Shown here piece after piece: positions 52,064 to 61,646 of a DNA stretch of 64,000 nt. Position 1 is the stretch's first letter. Each line of letters starts with the position of its first letter. The position numbers and the translations under genes are program-made. Source of the stretch: Brevundimonas alba. Lineage in GTDB: Bacteria > Pseudomonadota > Alphaproteobacteria > Caulobacterales > Caulobacteraceae. The DNA lies in assembly GCF_011927945.1 (NCBI RefSeq), contig NZ_JAATJM010000001.1, positions 1,869,501 through 1,933,500 of the forward strand. The letters are read 5' to 3'. Under the pieces are notes generated by a model, which did no database searches, was not told the DNA's origin, and saw nothing but the letters and a program-made list of their open reading frames with translations.

Positions 52064-53020
52064 TCAGACCGACCACCCCTGCCGCCCCGCCCAGGCCTGA
52101 GCCAGCGGGGGCCATGCCGCCGCCGGCCGGCCTTCGATCAACCGTATCCCGAACCCGTGCCCGCCCTCTTGGAACAGGTGCGCCTCGGCCGCCACGCCCG
52201 CCGCCCTCAGCGCCGTCAGCAGCTGCAGGCTGTTCTCCACCGGCACCGCCACATCGTCCATCGCGTGCAGCAGGAATGTCGGCGGCGCTCCGCGCCAGTC
52301 CATCCGCTCCAGCGAATAGCGCACGATCGCCTCTTCCGTCGGCGCCTGGCCCAGCAGCTCGCGCCGCGAACCGGCATGGACGAACGGATCGGCCATAGTC
52401 GCCACGGGATAGAGCAGGATCGACAGGTCCGGCCGGAACGAGGCGCCGTCCGCCGCGTCCACCGTCGCATAGGTCGCATCCCTCCGCGCCGTCAGCATCC
52501 CGGCCAGATGCCCGCCCGCCGAGGCGCCCAGCACGGCCACCCGCCCGGGATCCAGCCCGTCCGCCGCCGCCCGCGCTCGCACCAGCCTCAACGCCCGCTG
52601 CGCGTCCTGCAGCGGCGCATCCGCCCCCGCGGCCCAGCCGTCGCCGGGCAACCGGTAGCGCAGCACGAAACAGGTCACGCCCGCCGCCGCGAACACCCGC
52701 GCGCAGTCCAGCCCCTCCTTGTCCACCACCGCCCATTTGTAGCCCCCGCCCGGGATCAGCAGCAGCGACGCCCCATTTGCCCGCGCCGGCCGCAGGACGG
52801 TCAGCAGCGGCTCGGTCGTGTATTGCGCGAACCGGTCGTGGAACGCCGGGTCGCTCGACCGCTCCACCACCCTCGGCGTCACGGCGGCCCGCTCCCCACC
52901 CGGCGCCGCGCCCGGCCACAGCCGGATCGTCTCGACCGGATCGGCCGGCGCACGTGTTTGCGACACCGGTGTCATGGCGGCCGCGGCCAGGCCCAGGGCG
53001 GTGCGTCGGTTCAGGGTCAT
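52064..53020 (-). CDS. Exported alpha/beta hydrolase (esterase-like)
   Basis: A 318-residue hydrolase with a Tat-like signal (NRRTALGLAAAAMTPV). Catalytic elements: oxyanion region LLLIPGGGYKW, nucleophile elbow VAVLGASAGGHLAGML with Ser in GASAGG, acid in LLHAMDDVAVPVENS, and His in EGGHGFGIRL. These match the BD-FAE/carbohydrate esterase-like hydrolases often described as xylanase-type deacetylases. The substrate is not determinable. The end is 43 bases from the LuxR regulator, transcribed the same way. A 153-base repeat precedes its start. Confidence 0.9.
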   Translation of the reverse strand: MTLNRRTALGLAAAAMTPVSQTRAPADPVETIRLWPGAAPGGERAAVTPRVVERSSDPAFHDRFAQYTTEPLLTVLRPARANGASLLLIPGGGYKWAVVDKEGLDCARVFAAAGVTCFVLRYRLPGDGWAAGADAPLQDAQRALRLVRARAAADGLDPGRVAVLGASAGGHLAGMLTARRDATYATVDAADGASFRPDLSILLYPVATMADPFVHAGSRRELLGQAPTEEAIVRYSLERMDWRGAPPTFLLHAMDDVAVPVENSLQLLTALRAAGVAAEAHLFQEGGHGFGIRLIEGRPAAAWPPLAQAWAGRQGWSV

Positions 53021-53080
53021 GGGAGGCCTCCTGACGGGAGGGTAGGGCGTGCAGCCGAGGCGGGGCAAGCTCTGGGCTTC

Positions 53081-53233
53081 CCTTCTCCCCTTGCGGGAGA
53101 AGGTGCCCCGGAGGGGCGGATGAGGGGTGAGACACCTATCTCACCGGTCAGCCGCTTCCGTCGGGTGCCGGAGAGGCTGACACAGCCCCCTCATCCGGGC
53201 CTCCGGCCCACCTTCTCCCTCAAGGGGAGAAGG
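53081..53233. repeat. Inverted pair of palindromic intergenic repeats
   Basis: Two 23-base palindromes, CCTTCTCCC/GGGAGAAGG at 53081-53103 and CCTTCTCCCT/AGGGGAGAAGG at 53211-53233, are reverse complements of each other at 22 of 23 positions. Their inner flanks (GGAGGGGCGGATGAGGGG, CCCCTCATCCGGGCC) also pair. This is a widespread REP-like alphaproteobacterial intergenic element and could form one long hairpin upstream of the hydrolase gene. Confidence 0.85.
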
Positions 53234-53563
53234 ACGCCCATGACGCTGTGCTTGCAATCCGGGTTTCTATAGTCGGATCGCGCCGACAAACCTTAGCGAG
53301 TTCAGCCACATCGGCTTTTCTCAACCCGATCTTCTGCGCACGCTATCCGGCGGCCGTATAATACGCGCGTTCGTTTCCGCCGTCGGTCTTTGACAATCCA
53401 TCCCGCCCGCGCCGTCAAAGGTGCAGCCGCCACACACCCACTGAATTCGCTCAGCATTGCGGGCAAACCGCACGCTCCGCACGCTTCGCACTGAGCGGAC
53501 TCTTCGGACGCTACGGCCTCTACGGACGCTGTTTTTTCAGTTTATACCCGGGTAAAACCGCCC
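53234..53563. other. Gene-free stretch with promoter-like and boxA-like sequences
   Basis: This stretch of about 330 bases holds no convincing gene. It has a TATAAT at 53357-53362, then GTCTTTGACAATCC at 53386-53399, which is like the boxA antitermination motif of rRNA leaders, and then imperfect repeats of CGCACGCT and CGGACGCTACGG up to 53530. No rRNA or tRNA follows; the thiolase gene ends on the opposite strand at 53564. A CCCGGGT-centred palindrome lies just before that. Confidence 0.5.
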
Positions 53564-54745
<1,182 letters not shown>

Positions 54746-54821
54746 GGCGGAAACCTTGGGAGGGGGTCTTGGAAATCGGTGGGCTAGATCGGCTGTTTGC
54801 GGGCGCGGTGCAAGCGTCCGG

Positions 54822-55571
54822 CTACTGGGGCGTCATCGGGCCGCGGCGCACCTCGCCGCCGCCCCAGCTGCGCGAGGCGGCGACGAAGCCGAACTCCGGC
54901 AGCCGGTCGCGGTGCGCGTGGGCGGGCGTCCGCATCAGGGCCCGGGCCAGCTTGTTCAGCGGGCCCAGCGGAGTCTCCGCCTCGACCCGCTCCAGCCACG
55001 CCGCCAGCTTCGGCCAGCGCGTGGGATCGACATTGACCTGCACCGCCCCCGCATTGACGAAGGCCGGCGCCACGCTGAGATCGGCCATCGACAGGTCGCC
55101 GAACAGGAAGCCGCTCTCCGGCGTCACGCCCTCGAGGTAGTCGAGGATGACCGGCAGCTCGACGTCGCGGGCGTGCTCGACCTTGGCCTGGTCGATCTCG
55201 CTGCCGAAGAAGCGGGGCTTCACCGCGATCTCGAAGAACAGACGCCAGCCCAGCACGTCGAACAGCCGCGTGTCGGCGAACTCCTCCAGCCAGCGCGCCT
55301 TCGCCCGCTCGACGGGATCGGCCGGCCACAGCGACGGACCGGGGCGCGTCTCCTCGATGTACTGGACGATGACGCTGGAGTCGCACAGCGTCACCTCGCC
55401 CTCGACCCACACCGGTATCCGCCGCAGTGGGCTGATCCGGCCGAAATCGTCATTGCCCATCAGGCCGACGATCGGGTCCAGCTGCACCTCCACCCCTTTC
55501 AGGGCGCAGGCGGCCAGCACCTTCCGGACGTAGGGCGAGACCGGATTGCCGACGATGGTGACCGGCTCCAC
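54822..55571 (-). CDS. Glutathione S-transferase family protein
   Basis: A 249-residue GST-like protein. N-terminal thioredoxin fold VTIVGNPVSPYVRKVLAACA with active-site Ser (NPVSPYV), IPVWVEGEVTLCDSSVIVQY, and a helical C-terminal domain containing ESGFLFGDLSMADLSVAPAF. It begins 3 bases after the HxlR regulator stop, so it belongs to an operon with it and is probably under its control. The substrate is unknown; HxlR-linked GSTs often handle reactive electrophiles. Confidence 0.9.
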   Translation of the reverse strand: MEPVTIVGNPVSPYVRKVLAACALKGVEVQLDPIVGLMGNDDFGRISPLRRIPVWVEGEVTLCDSSVIVQYIEETRPGPSLWPADPVERAKARWLEEFADTRLFDVLGWRLFFEIAVKPRFFGSEIDQAKVEHARDVELPVILDYLEGVTPESGFLFGDLSMADLSVAPAFVNAGAVQVNVDPTRWPKLAAWLERVEAETPLGPLNKLARALMRTPAHAHRDRLPEFGFVAASRSWGGGEVRRGPMTPQ

Positions 55572-55574
55572 GAC

Positions 55575-56072
55575 TCAGGCCGCCTCTTCGTCCATGCGCG
55601 GCATCATCTCGCCGACCGTCGGACGGTTCTCGGCGAGGTTCAGCTGGATGTCCCGCGGCTTGACGATCTCGTTGCAGTGCCCGCAGGCGATGCGCGGCGC
55701 CAGGTCGTGACCGCAGGCCCTGTGCACCATCGCCACCCCGGCGTCGGCGTCGCCATAGACGTGCTTGGCGCCCCAGCCGTGCAGGGTGACCAGCACGCCG
55801 TACAGGTCCTTGCCCTTGGCCGTCAGGACATATTCGTTGCGCGGGGGCCGCTCGGAGTAGAGCCGCGGCTCCAGCACCCCGTGCTGCACCAGCGACTTCA
55901 GCCGCGCCGCCAGCACGTTGCGGGCGACGCCCAGCCGTTCCTGCCACTGCTCGAACCGGCTGACCCCGTTGAAGGCGTCGCGAATGACCAGCAGCGTCCA
56001 CGGGTCGCCGATCACCTCGAGCGTCGCGGCGATCGAACAGCTCTGGCGAGAATAGTCTGCGGTGCGTCCCAT
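55575..56072 (-). CDS. HxlR-family transcriptional regulator with C-terminal Cys/His cluster
   Basis: A 165-residue winged-helix regulator: CSIAATLEVIGDPWTLLVIR, FEQWQERLGVARNVLAARLK, and the wing VLEPRLYSERPPRNEYVLTA. The first Cys (YSRQSCSIAATL) is the residue where many HxlR proteins sense thiol-reactive or redox signals. The C-terminal segment has HRACGHDLAPRIACGHCNEI, a possible metal-binding Cys/His cluster. It is divergent from the thioesterase gene, with a 19-base palindrome between. Likely autoregulating and controlling the GST. Confidence 0.9.
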   Translation of the reverse strand: MGRTADYSRQSCSIAATLEVIGDPWTLLVIRDAFNGVSRFEQWQERLGVARNVLAARLKSLVQHGVLEPRLYSERPPRNEYVLTAKGKDLYGVLVTLHGWGAKHVYGDADAGVAMVHRACGHDLAPRIACGHCNEIVKPRDIQLNLAENRPTVGEMMPRMDEEAA

Positions 56073-56100
56073 GCGGCGAAAGTGACCCCGCGTCAGCCTT

Positions 56101-56119
56101 TTGGCAAGAGGGTTGCCAA
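56101..56119. promoter_or_regulatory. Putative HxlR operator
   Basis: A perfect 7-base inverted repeat, TTGGCAA (56101-56107) and TTGCCAA (56113-56119), with GAGGG between, lies 29 bases upstream of the HxlR regulator start and 122 bases before the divergent thioesterase. The size and spacing fit a dimeric winged-helix regulator site. Confidence 0.55.
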
Positions 56120-56240
56120 TCTAAACGGACTAGGTCAGTCTTGTTTGGCTACGGACACGCCGCGGCGTTTCCGGATCCCTCGACCTTGGGCGGGAGGCTT
56201 CGGCCTTCCGCCCGTCCTTTGCCCGCGATACTCCGGACCC

Positions 56241-57083
56241 ATGACCCAGCAGACCCTCGCCGAGGCCCTGACCCTGACAGACGACGGTGCCGGCAGCCTG
56301 ACCGCCCGTCTCGACGGCGGCTTCTCCAACGCCCCGCAGTCGGCCCCGCAGGAACGCGGCGCCCCGTTCGGCGGTCTGATGGCCGCGCTCGCCGCGGGCG
56401 CCATGCGGCAGGGGCTGGGCATCGAAACGCCGCTGCAGAGCCTGACCATCCAGTACCTCGCCGCCGCCCGCTTCGAGGAAGCGGCCTTCCGCCCCGTCCT
56501 GAACCGCGGCGGGCGCAACGTGGTCTATGCCTCCGTCACCGGCGGCCAGCCGGATCGCCCCGCCATCCAGGCCCTCGGCACATATGGCCGCGACGTCGCC
56601 GGCCCGGTGCTGACGCCTCTCGCCATCGCTGGCGGACGGCCCGACGACCTCGAACCCACGCCGCTCGACACCGGCTTCGGCCCCTGGTTCACCCGCCACA
56701 TCGACCACCGCTTCGTCGCCGGCCCAAAGCTGTTCGGCGAGAACGCCGGCCGCACCCCCGAACTGGGCTGCTGGATGCGCACCGTCGACAGGGCCCCGCT
56801 GGACGAGGCCCGGCTCCTCTTCCTGCTCGACGGCCTCTATCCCACCTATTTCACGGCCTTCCCCGCCCCGCCGATCATCTCCGCCAGCATCGACCTCCGC
56901 GCCGACCTGCTGACCGAGATCACCCCCGAGACCTCGCCCGAGGGCTGGGCCTATTTCCATTTCACAAGCCGGGATGTGGGCGGCGGCTGGGCGGTCGAGG
57001 ACGGCGTGGCCCATACCCCGGACGGCCGGCCCATCGCCCTGGTCCGCCAGCGCCGGAAACTGATGCCGACCCGCGGCGTCTAG
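56241..57083 (+). CDS. Acyl-CoA thioesterase family protein (hotdog, TesB-like)
   Basis: A 280-residue double-hotdog protein: APFGGLMAALAAGAMRQGLG, LQSLTIQYLAAARFEEAAFR and VLNRGGRNVVYASVTGGQPD in the N-terminal half, then LGCWMRTVDRAPLDEARLLF and ISASIDLRADLLTEITPETS in the second. It matches thioesterase-family proteins that hydrolyse acyl-CoA; the chain-length preference cannot be told. The start ATG 56241 is preceded by a weak site. The 3' end overlaps the convergent hemerythrin gene by 4 bases. Confidence 0.86.
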   Translation: MTQQTLAEALTLTDDGAGSLTARLDGGFSNAPQSAPQERGAPFGGLMAALAAGAMRQGLGIETPLQSLTIQYLAAARFEEAAFRPVLNRGGRNVVYASVTGGQPDRPAIQALGTYGRDVAGPVLTPLAIAGGRPDDLEPTPLDTGFGPWFTRHIDHRFVAGPKLFGENAGRTPELGCWMRTVDRAPLDEARLLFLLDGLYPTYFTAFPAPPIISASIDLRADLLTEITPETSPEGWAYFHFTSRDVGGGWAVEDGVAHTPDGRPIALVRQRRKLMPTRGV

Positions 57084-57658
57084 CCCAGCGGATCGCCGCG
57101 CAGCGCTATCAGGGGGATGACGATCTCTTCCTCATCGTCCAGATGCCGGGTCAGCTCCGGCGCCACGCGGTCCAGAACCTCCGCCAGCCGCGCCGCCCGG
57201 TCCGCCGCATCCCCTGCGCCGCTCGCCACCGCCTGATGCATCGCCCGGCCCGTGTCGACCATGGCCTCGATATGGTGGTGGATGGCGTCGTGGTCCCGAT
57301 CCAGCAGGTCGATGCCGGCCGCGATCCGCGGCTCCAGCTGCTGAAGTGCCGGGAAATAGTGGCCGCTCTCGATCCGGTGGTGCCCGTCCAGATGCTGCAG
57401 GAAGTCCTGCAGCGCCGGGATCAGCGCTCCATGAAGCGCCCGCACATCGATCTGCCCGCCGCGCCAGGCGCCGACCATCCCCGCCATCTGCGCCTGATGC
57501 GCCCGGAAGCCGCCGTGCATGTGCAGCCAGCGCCGCGCCGTCGGATGCAGCCCACCGAGGCTCCACCGCTCACGCGGAAAGGCCTCATGCAGGTAGCGAT
57601 ACTCAGGCGGCAACCCGGCGCGCGACGCGAGCGCCAGCGGATCGTCCGCCTCAGCCAA
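57080..57658 (-). CDS. Hemerythrin-like (HHE) domain protein
   Basis: A 192-residue four-helix-bundle protein with HHE cation-binding motifs: [40 protein letters not shown] (H-x-x-x-E), [20 protein letters not shown], and [20 protein letters not shown]. His/Glu ligands for a di-iron site are present in order. Possible roles are oxygen or nitric-oxide handling, or metal-stress repair. The start ATG lies inside the end of the upstream mnmA gene (8-base overlap), so it is co-transcribed with mnmA. Confidence 0.88.
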   Translation of the reverse strand: MAEADDPLALASRAGLPPEYRYLHEAFPRERWSLGGLHPTARRWLHMHGGFRAHQAQMAGMVGAWRGGQIDVRALHGALIPALQDFLQHLDGHHRIESGHYFPALQQLEPRIAAGIDLLDRDHDAIHHHIEAMVDTGRAMHQAVASGAGDAADRAARLAEVLDRVAPELTRHLDDEEEIVIPLIALRGDPLG

Positions 57659-58850
57659 CGGCCGCGGTCGTCTTGATGAAGCCGCCGCCCAGCAGCCGGT
57701 CGGGATCGGCGGGGTCGTAGAGGGCGCAGGCCTGTCCCGGCGCCACGCCTTCCTCGCCCGTGTCGAACGTCACCGTCACGGCTCCGTCCGCCAGCGACAG
57801 CCGGGCAGGCGAGGGCGGACGCGTCGAGCGCACCCGCGCCAGCACCGGCGCACCGGCTTCGGCCGCCGCCTCGATCGAGGCTTCGTCCCCCAGCCAGTTG
57901 GTCTCGTCCAGCGTCAGCGCCGCGGTCAGCAGCGCCTCGCGCGGCCCCACGATCACGTGCCGCCGGGCCGGATCCAGCTTCGTCACGAACAGCGGCTCGC
58001 CGACAGCGACGTTCAGCCCCCGCCGCTGGCCGATGGTGTAGTCGGTGATGCCCGAGTGCTTGCCCAGCACCCGGCCGTCCATGTGCACGATCTCGCCGGC
58101 CTCGCGGCCCTGAGGGCGCAGCTTGTCGATCAGTGTCCGGTAGTCGCCATTGGGCACGAAGCAGATGTCCTGGCTGTCCGGCTTGGCGGCGATGCGCAGG
58201 CCCAGTTCGGCCGCCACGCCGCGCACCTGCGGCTTCTCCAGATCGGCCAGCGGGAAGCGCAGATAGTCGAGCTGCTGCGCCGTGGTGGCGAACAGGAAGT
58301 AGGACTGGTCGCGCGAGTGATCGACCGCCTTGCGCATCTGCGCCCGCCCGCCCGCCACCGACCGGCGCACATAGTGCCCCGTGGCCATGGCTTCGGCCCC
58401 TAAGTCGCGAGCGACGTCTAGCAGATCGCGGAATTTGACCGTTTGGTTGCAGCGGATGCAGGGCACCGGCGTCTGGCCCGCCAGATAGCTGTCGGCGAAC
58501 TGGTCAATGACCGCGTCCCGGAACCGGCTTTCGTAGTCCAGCACATAGTGCGGGATGCCCAGCATATCGGCTGCGAGGCGGGCGTCGTGAATGTCCTGAC
58601 CGGCGCAGCAGGCGCCCTTCTTCTTCAGCGCCGCGCCGTGGTCGTAGAGCTGGAGCGTCACGCCCACGACGTCATAGCCCGCCTTGTGCAGCAGGGCGGC
58701 CACCACAGTGGAGTCCACGCCCCCGGACATGGCCGCCACCACGCGCGACCCGACCGGCAGCCCGACAGCCGCGCGCGCAGCCTCGACCGCCGCGTCCATA
58801 TCGGCGCGGGCAATGGTCGGGACGGGGCAGATGTCCTCGGCGAGCGTCAT
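57651..58850 (-). CDS. mnmA: tRNA-specific 2-thiouridylase
   Basis: A 399-residue enzyme inserting sulphur at U34 of tRNA-Lys, -Glu and -Gln. The ATP PP-loop is [50 protein letters not shown] and [19 protein letters not shown] (first catalytic-type Cys) follow. Then come [17 protein letters not shown] (second Cys), [20 protein letters not shown] and a C-terminal PUA-like/beta-barrel region. The N-terminus has 30 residues before the PP-loop, normal for alphaproteobacteria. Confidence 0.96.
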   Translation of the reverse strand: MTLAEDICPVPTIARADMDAAVEAARAAVGLPVGSRVVAAMSGGVDSTVVAALLHKAGYDVVGVTLQLYDHGAALKKKGACCAGQDIHDARLAADMLGIPHYVLDYESRFRDAVIDQFADSYLAGQTPVPCIRCNQTVKFRDLLDVARDLGAEAMATGHYVRRSVAGGRAQMRKAVDHSRDQSYFLFATTAQQLDYLRFPLADLEKPQVRGVAAELGLRIAAKPDSQDICFVPNGDYRTLIDKLRPQGREAGEIVHMDGRVLGKHSGITDYTIGQRRGLNVAVGEPLFVTKLDPARRHVIVGPREALLTAALTLDETNWLGDEASIEAAAEAGAPVLARVRSTRPPSPARLSLADGAVTVTFDTGEEGVAPGQACALYDPADPDRLLGGGFIKTTAAVG

Positions 58851-58904
58851 GGCGCGCTATCTAGTGTGAAAGGCGTTCGATTTCGAGGCCGCCCGCGATT
58901 CAGC

Positions 58905-58946
58905 CGAAAACGACAACGGCCGCCCCCGTTTCCGGAAGCGGCCGTC
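58905..58946 (-). terminator. Rho-independent terminator of sciP
   Basis: Read on the minus strand, a GACGGCCGC / GCGGCCGTTG stem with a 14-base loop is followed by TCGTTTTC, 20 bases after the sciP stop. The T-run is short but the stem is strong; it ends the sciP transcript before mnmA. Confidence 0.65.
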
Positions 58947-58965
58947 GTATCGTCGGGGAGTGTCT

Positions 58966-59271
58966 TTAGCTGCCGCGTCCGTAGTGCTGGATGCGGGTGG
59001 TGCGCAGGCCCTGCATGCCCCACTTGTCGATCGCCTTCTGCCAGGCGAGGAATTCCTCGGCCGTCAGCCGGTAACGCGCCAGCGCGTCATCCAGGCTGAT
59101 CAGTCCGCCGCGCACCGCAGCCACGACCTCGGCCTTGCGGCGGATCACCCAGCGGTCCGTATTGGCCGGCGGAAGATCGTGCAGGGTCAGGGGCGTGCCC
59201 GTCGGGCCGACCACGTACTGTTCGCCTTGATTGTTAAGGCGTCGCTCTTGCAACATGGGCTTATGCCTCAT
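58966..59271 (-). CDS. sciP: CtrA inhibitor SciP (DUF1153)
   Basis: A 101-residue DNA-binding helix-turn-helix protein that in Caulobacter blocks CtrA-dependent transcription in G1 and links the cell cycle to flagellar gene timing. Diagnostic parts: QYVVGPTGTPLTLHDLPPAN, TDRWVIRRKAEVVAAVRGGL and LTAEEFLAWQKAIDKWGMQG, ending LRTTRIQHYGRGS. The position beside hook genes is as in Caulobacter. Starts at 59271 or at ATG 59256 (MLQERRLNN) are both possible; the second matches the Caulobacter N-terminus better. Confidence 0.93.
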   Translation of the reverse strand: MRHKPMLQERRLNNQGEQYVVGPTGTPLTLHDLPPANTDRWVIRRKAEVVAAVRGGLISLDDALARYRLTAEEFLAWQKAIDKWGMQGLRTTRIQHYGRGS

Positions 59272-59377
59272 TGACCACCATCACTATGGTTCGAACCGTA
59301 GCGGTCGGCGGCTAAGGGCCGTTTAAGCGTCGTGGTGAAGGAAAAGCTAAAATGCTCCCCCTTCGCCGGCTCCCTGT

Positions 59378-59396
59378 TCAATGAAGATTTCATTGA
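59378..59396. repeat. Perfect 8-base inverted repeat between sciP and flgE
   Basis: TCAATGAA (59378-59385) and TTCATTGA (59389-59396) with a GAT spacer lie 25 bases downstream of the flgE stop and about 107 bases upstream of sciP. No T-run follows, so it is not a good terminator; an operator or an mRNA 3' hairpin are options. Confidence 0.5.
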
Positions 59397-59420
59397 GGTT
59401 TACGCCCCCTTACCCCGAGA

Positions 59421-60875
59421 TCAGCGTTTGATGCTGATGAGTTCAGCGAGCATTTCGTCTGCGGTGGTGATGATCTTGGACGAGGCGGAATAGGCCCGCT
59501 GGGTCGTGATCAGGCCCGTGAACTCGGCGGAGAGATCGACGGTCGAGGCTTCCAGCTGCGAAGACCCGATCGTGCCCGCGCCCCCAGTGCCGGCGGCTTT
59601 CAGGTTGTAGGTGCCCGACCCCTGGCTAACGCGGAAGGCGTTGCCGGTGGACTCCAGCAGGGCGTCCGGGCTCGGGAAGGTGGCTAGGGCGATCTGGGCG
59701 ATGCGGCGGGTCACGCCGTTGTCGAAGATGGCGGTGACGAAGCCGGTGTCGTCGATCTTGACCTCCGACAGGTTGCCGAAGGCGGTGCCGTTGGTCAGCA
59801 CGGCCTGAACGACCGAGGCGCTGTCGTACTGGGTCAGACCGCCGGCGGCTGCGGTCAGGTCGAAGGCCAGCACCTGGTCGTCGATGCCGAGGCCGGTGGC
59901 CCATTTGACAGCGCCGGCAGCCGGAGCCGTAGCGTCCGAGGCTGCAAAGTTAAGAGTGGCGGCCGACGGGTCCGGGAACAGGGCGGCGGCGCCGAGGGCT
60001 TCCATGGCGTCCACGTCCAGACGGCCGTCCTGCGTGAAGGCTACAAGGCCGGTCTTGAGCTGGCCGTTCGCCAGCCCCGCGCCCGTGGTCACGTCCGACG
60101 CGGGGATGGCGCGGATCTCGGCGTACCATTGGTTCGGCACGGTGCTCTTTAGGAACGACAGGGCGATGGTGCGCTGGCCGCCCTTGGAGTCCGAAACGGG
60201 GATGGTGAGTTCGAAATCGGGCTTCACGCCGGCGCCCGTTTCGGGATCCCACATCGCCATCGAGTTGGTCGTGGGGCTGTAGGCGTTCGCCCCAGGCGGC
60301 GTCGCCGTGGCGTCGCTCGCCTCGGACGAGATGGCCTGGCTGGACTTGATGTTGGCGTTCAGTTGCACGCGGGTGGTCGGCTCGGCGGTGCCGCCGACGG
60401 AGCCGACGTTGATGGTGCGCAGGCGGTTCAGGTCCGACGGGTCGCTGGCGATGTTGCCGTCGGCGTCGACGGGCCAGCCCTGCAGATAAAGGCCGGCGGT
60501 GTTCTTCAGATAGCCCAGATTGTCGACGCGGAAGGCGCCGGCCCGGGTGAACAGGCGGGCGTCGGTGACCTGGACGTTCTCGGCCTTCTCGGTGACGACG
60601 AAGAAGCCCTGCCCGGCGATGCCGAGGTCGGTGTTCGAGGTGGTCCGCTGCAGCTGGCCGGCCTGGCTGGTATAGTGGCGGGCGCTGGAGAGCACGCCGC
60701 CGGCCGAGTAGCCGGCGCCCTGCACCTGGCTGTTGATCACGGTCTGGAACTCGGCGGCCGAGCGCTTGTAGCCGACCGTATTCACGTTCGCGATGTTCTG
60801 GGAGATCGCCGCGAGGGCGGCGGAGTTGGCGGTCAGGCCGGACACGCCGGCCAGTAGTGCGCTGTTGATGCTCAT
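59421..60875 (-). CDS. flgE: Flagellar hook protein FlgE
   Basis: A 484-residue hook subunit. The N-terminal conserved segment is INSALLAGVSGLTANSAALA followed by ISQNIANVNTVGYKRSAAEF, then DLGIAGQGFFVVTE and the FlgE core. The C-terminal coiled-coil motif is STVDLSAEFTGLITTQRAYS with ASSKIITTADEMLAELISIKR at the end. The variable middle domain is long, as in Caulobacter-like hooks. It follows flgD by 13 bases, in the fliK-flgD-flgE unit. Exported by the flagellar type III system without a cleaved signal. Confidence 0.94.
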   Translation of the reverse strand: MSINSALLAGVSGLTANSAALAAISQNIANVNTVGYKRSAAEFQTVINSQVQGAGYSAGGVLSSARHYTSQAGQLQRTTSNTDLGIAGQGFFVVTEKAENVQVTDARLFTRAGAFRVDNLGYLKNTAGLYLQGWPVDADGNIASDPSDLNRLRTINVGSVGGTAEPTTRVQLNANIKSSQAISSEASDATATPPGANAYSPTTNSMAMWDPETGAGVKPDFELTIPVSDSKGGQRTIALSFLKSTVPNQWYAEIRAIPASDVTTGAGLANGQLKTGLVAFTQDGRLDVDAMEALGAAALFPDPSAATLNFAASDATAPAAGAVKWATGLGIDDQVLAFDLTAAAGGLTQYDSASVVQAVLTNGTAFGNLSEVKIDDTGFVTAIFDNGVTRRIAQIALATFPSPDALLESTGNAFRVSQGSGTYNLKAAGTGGAGTIGSSQLEASTVDLSAEFTGLITTQRAYSASSKIITTADEMLAELISIKR

Positions 60876-60888
60876 GGCGCGGGGCTCC

Positions 60889-61644
60889 TTACGAGAACAG
60901 TTTCATGGGATTGAGCGACGAGGCGATCGAGGCCAGCAGGCTCTCGTCCTCTTCGTCGGCGGGAGGGGGCGTTGCGGCGGTGCGGGCTTCCTCCAGCGCG
61001 ATCACGCTGGACAGCGGCAGGATGGAGTTGCCGACGGTCAGATAGGCCTCGCCGTCGTACATCTCGACGCCGGTGATGCGGCCCTTGGTCAGGACCTGGG
61101 CGTCGATGGCGCCGCCGGCGGCGTTCTTGGCCGTGATCCGGAGGGAATAGACCTGGCCCTCCTGTCCGTCGTTCCCGCTGGTGGCCTCGCCATCCCAGGC
61201 GAACTCGTGCACGCCGGTGGTCTTGTTCGGCGCATCGCCCGACCACACCACATTGCCGGAACCGTCCAGCACCTCCAGCTTCACGGAGGCGGCGTTGGAG
61301 GCGATCTCGTAGTTCCACTCGGCCTCGCCATCCGTGAACTTGGTCGCCGACCAGGCCGCGGTGGCTTCCTTGCCGATGTAGTTGGCCGCGCCGGCCAGAC
61401 CGCCGCCGCCCTGGGCCGAGACGAGGCTCTTCAGCAGGTCGTTGGTCAGCAGTTGCTGCTCGACACCGGCCATCTGGGTCAGCTGTGCGGTGAACTGGTT
61501 GGAATCGACCGGCGACAGGGGGTCCTGATTCTTCAACTGCGAGGTCAGAAGGGTCAGGAAGGTCTCAAAATTCGAGGCCAGCATCCCCGTGCCGGCGTTA
61601 ATCCGGCTTGTCGCATTGTTGGTGGTGGTGACGGCGTCGACCAT
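60889..61644 (-). CDS. flgD: Flagellar hook assembly (capping) protein FlgD
   Basis: A 251-residue hook-cap scaffold. The N-terminal secretion segment is disordered; the conserved part is ASNFETFLTLLTSQLKNQDP followed by LSPVDSNQFTAQLTQMAGVE. The Tudor/FnIII-like half includes GSGNVVWSGDAPNKTTGVHE and FAWDGEATSGNDGQEGQVYS. Start ATG 61644 (MVDAVTTTNN) is chosen; ATG 61695 lies in fliK. It begins 2 bases after fliK ends. The C-terminus extends past the family core with an acidic ADEEDES stretch. Confidence 0.93.
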   Translation of the reverse strand: MVDAVTTTNNATSRINAGTGMLASNFETFLTLLTSQLKNQDPLSPVDSNQFTAQLTQMAGVEQQLLTNDLLKSLVSAQGGGGLAGAANYIGKEATAAWSATKFTDGEAEWNYEIASNAASVKLEVLDGSGNVVWSGDAPNKTTGVHEFAWDGEATSGNDGQEGQVYSLRITAKNAAGGAIDAQVLTKGRITGVEMYDGEAYLTVGNSILPLSSVIALEEARTAATPPPADEEDESLLASIASSLNPMKLFS

Positions 61645-61646
61645 CG

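Noticed and set aside
59288..59297. GGTTCGAACC palindrome that resembles a tRNA T-loop
   Set aside because: No acceptor stem, anticodon arm or D-arm can be folded around it on either strand.
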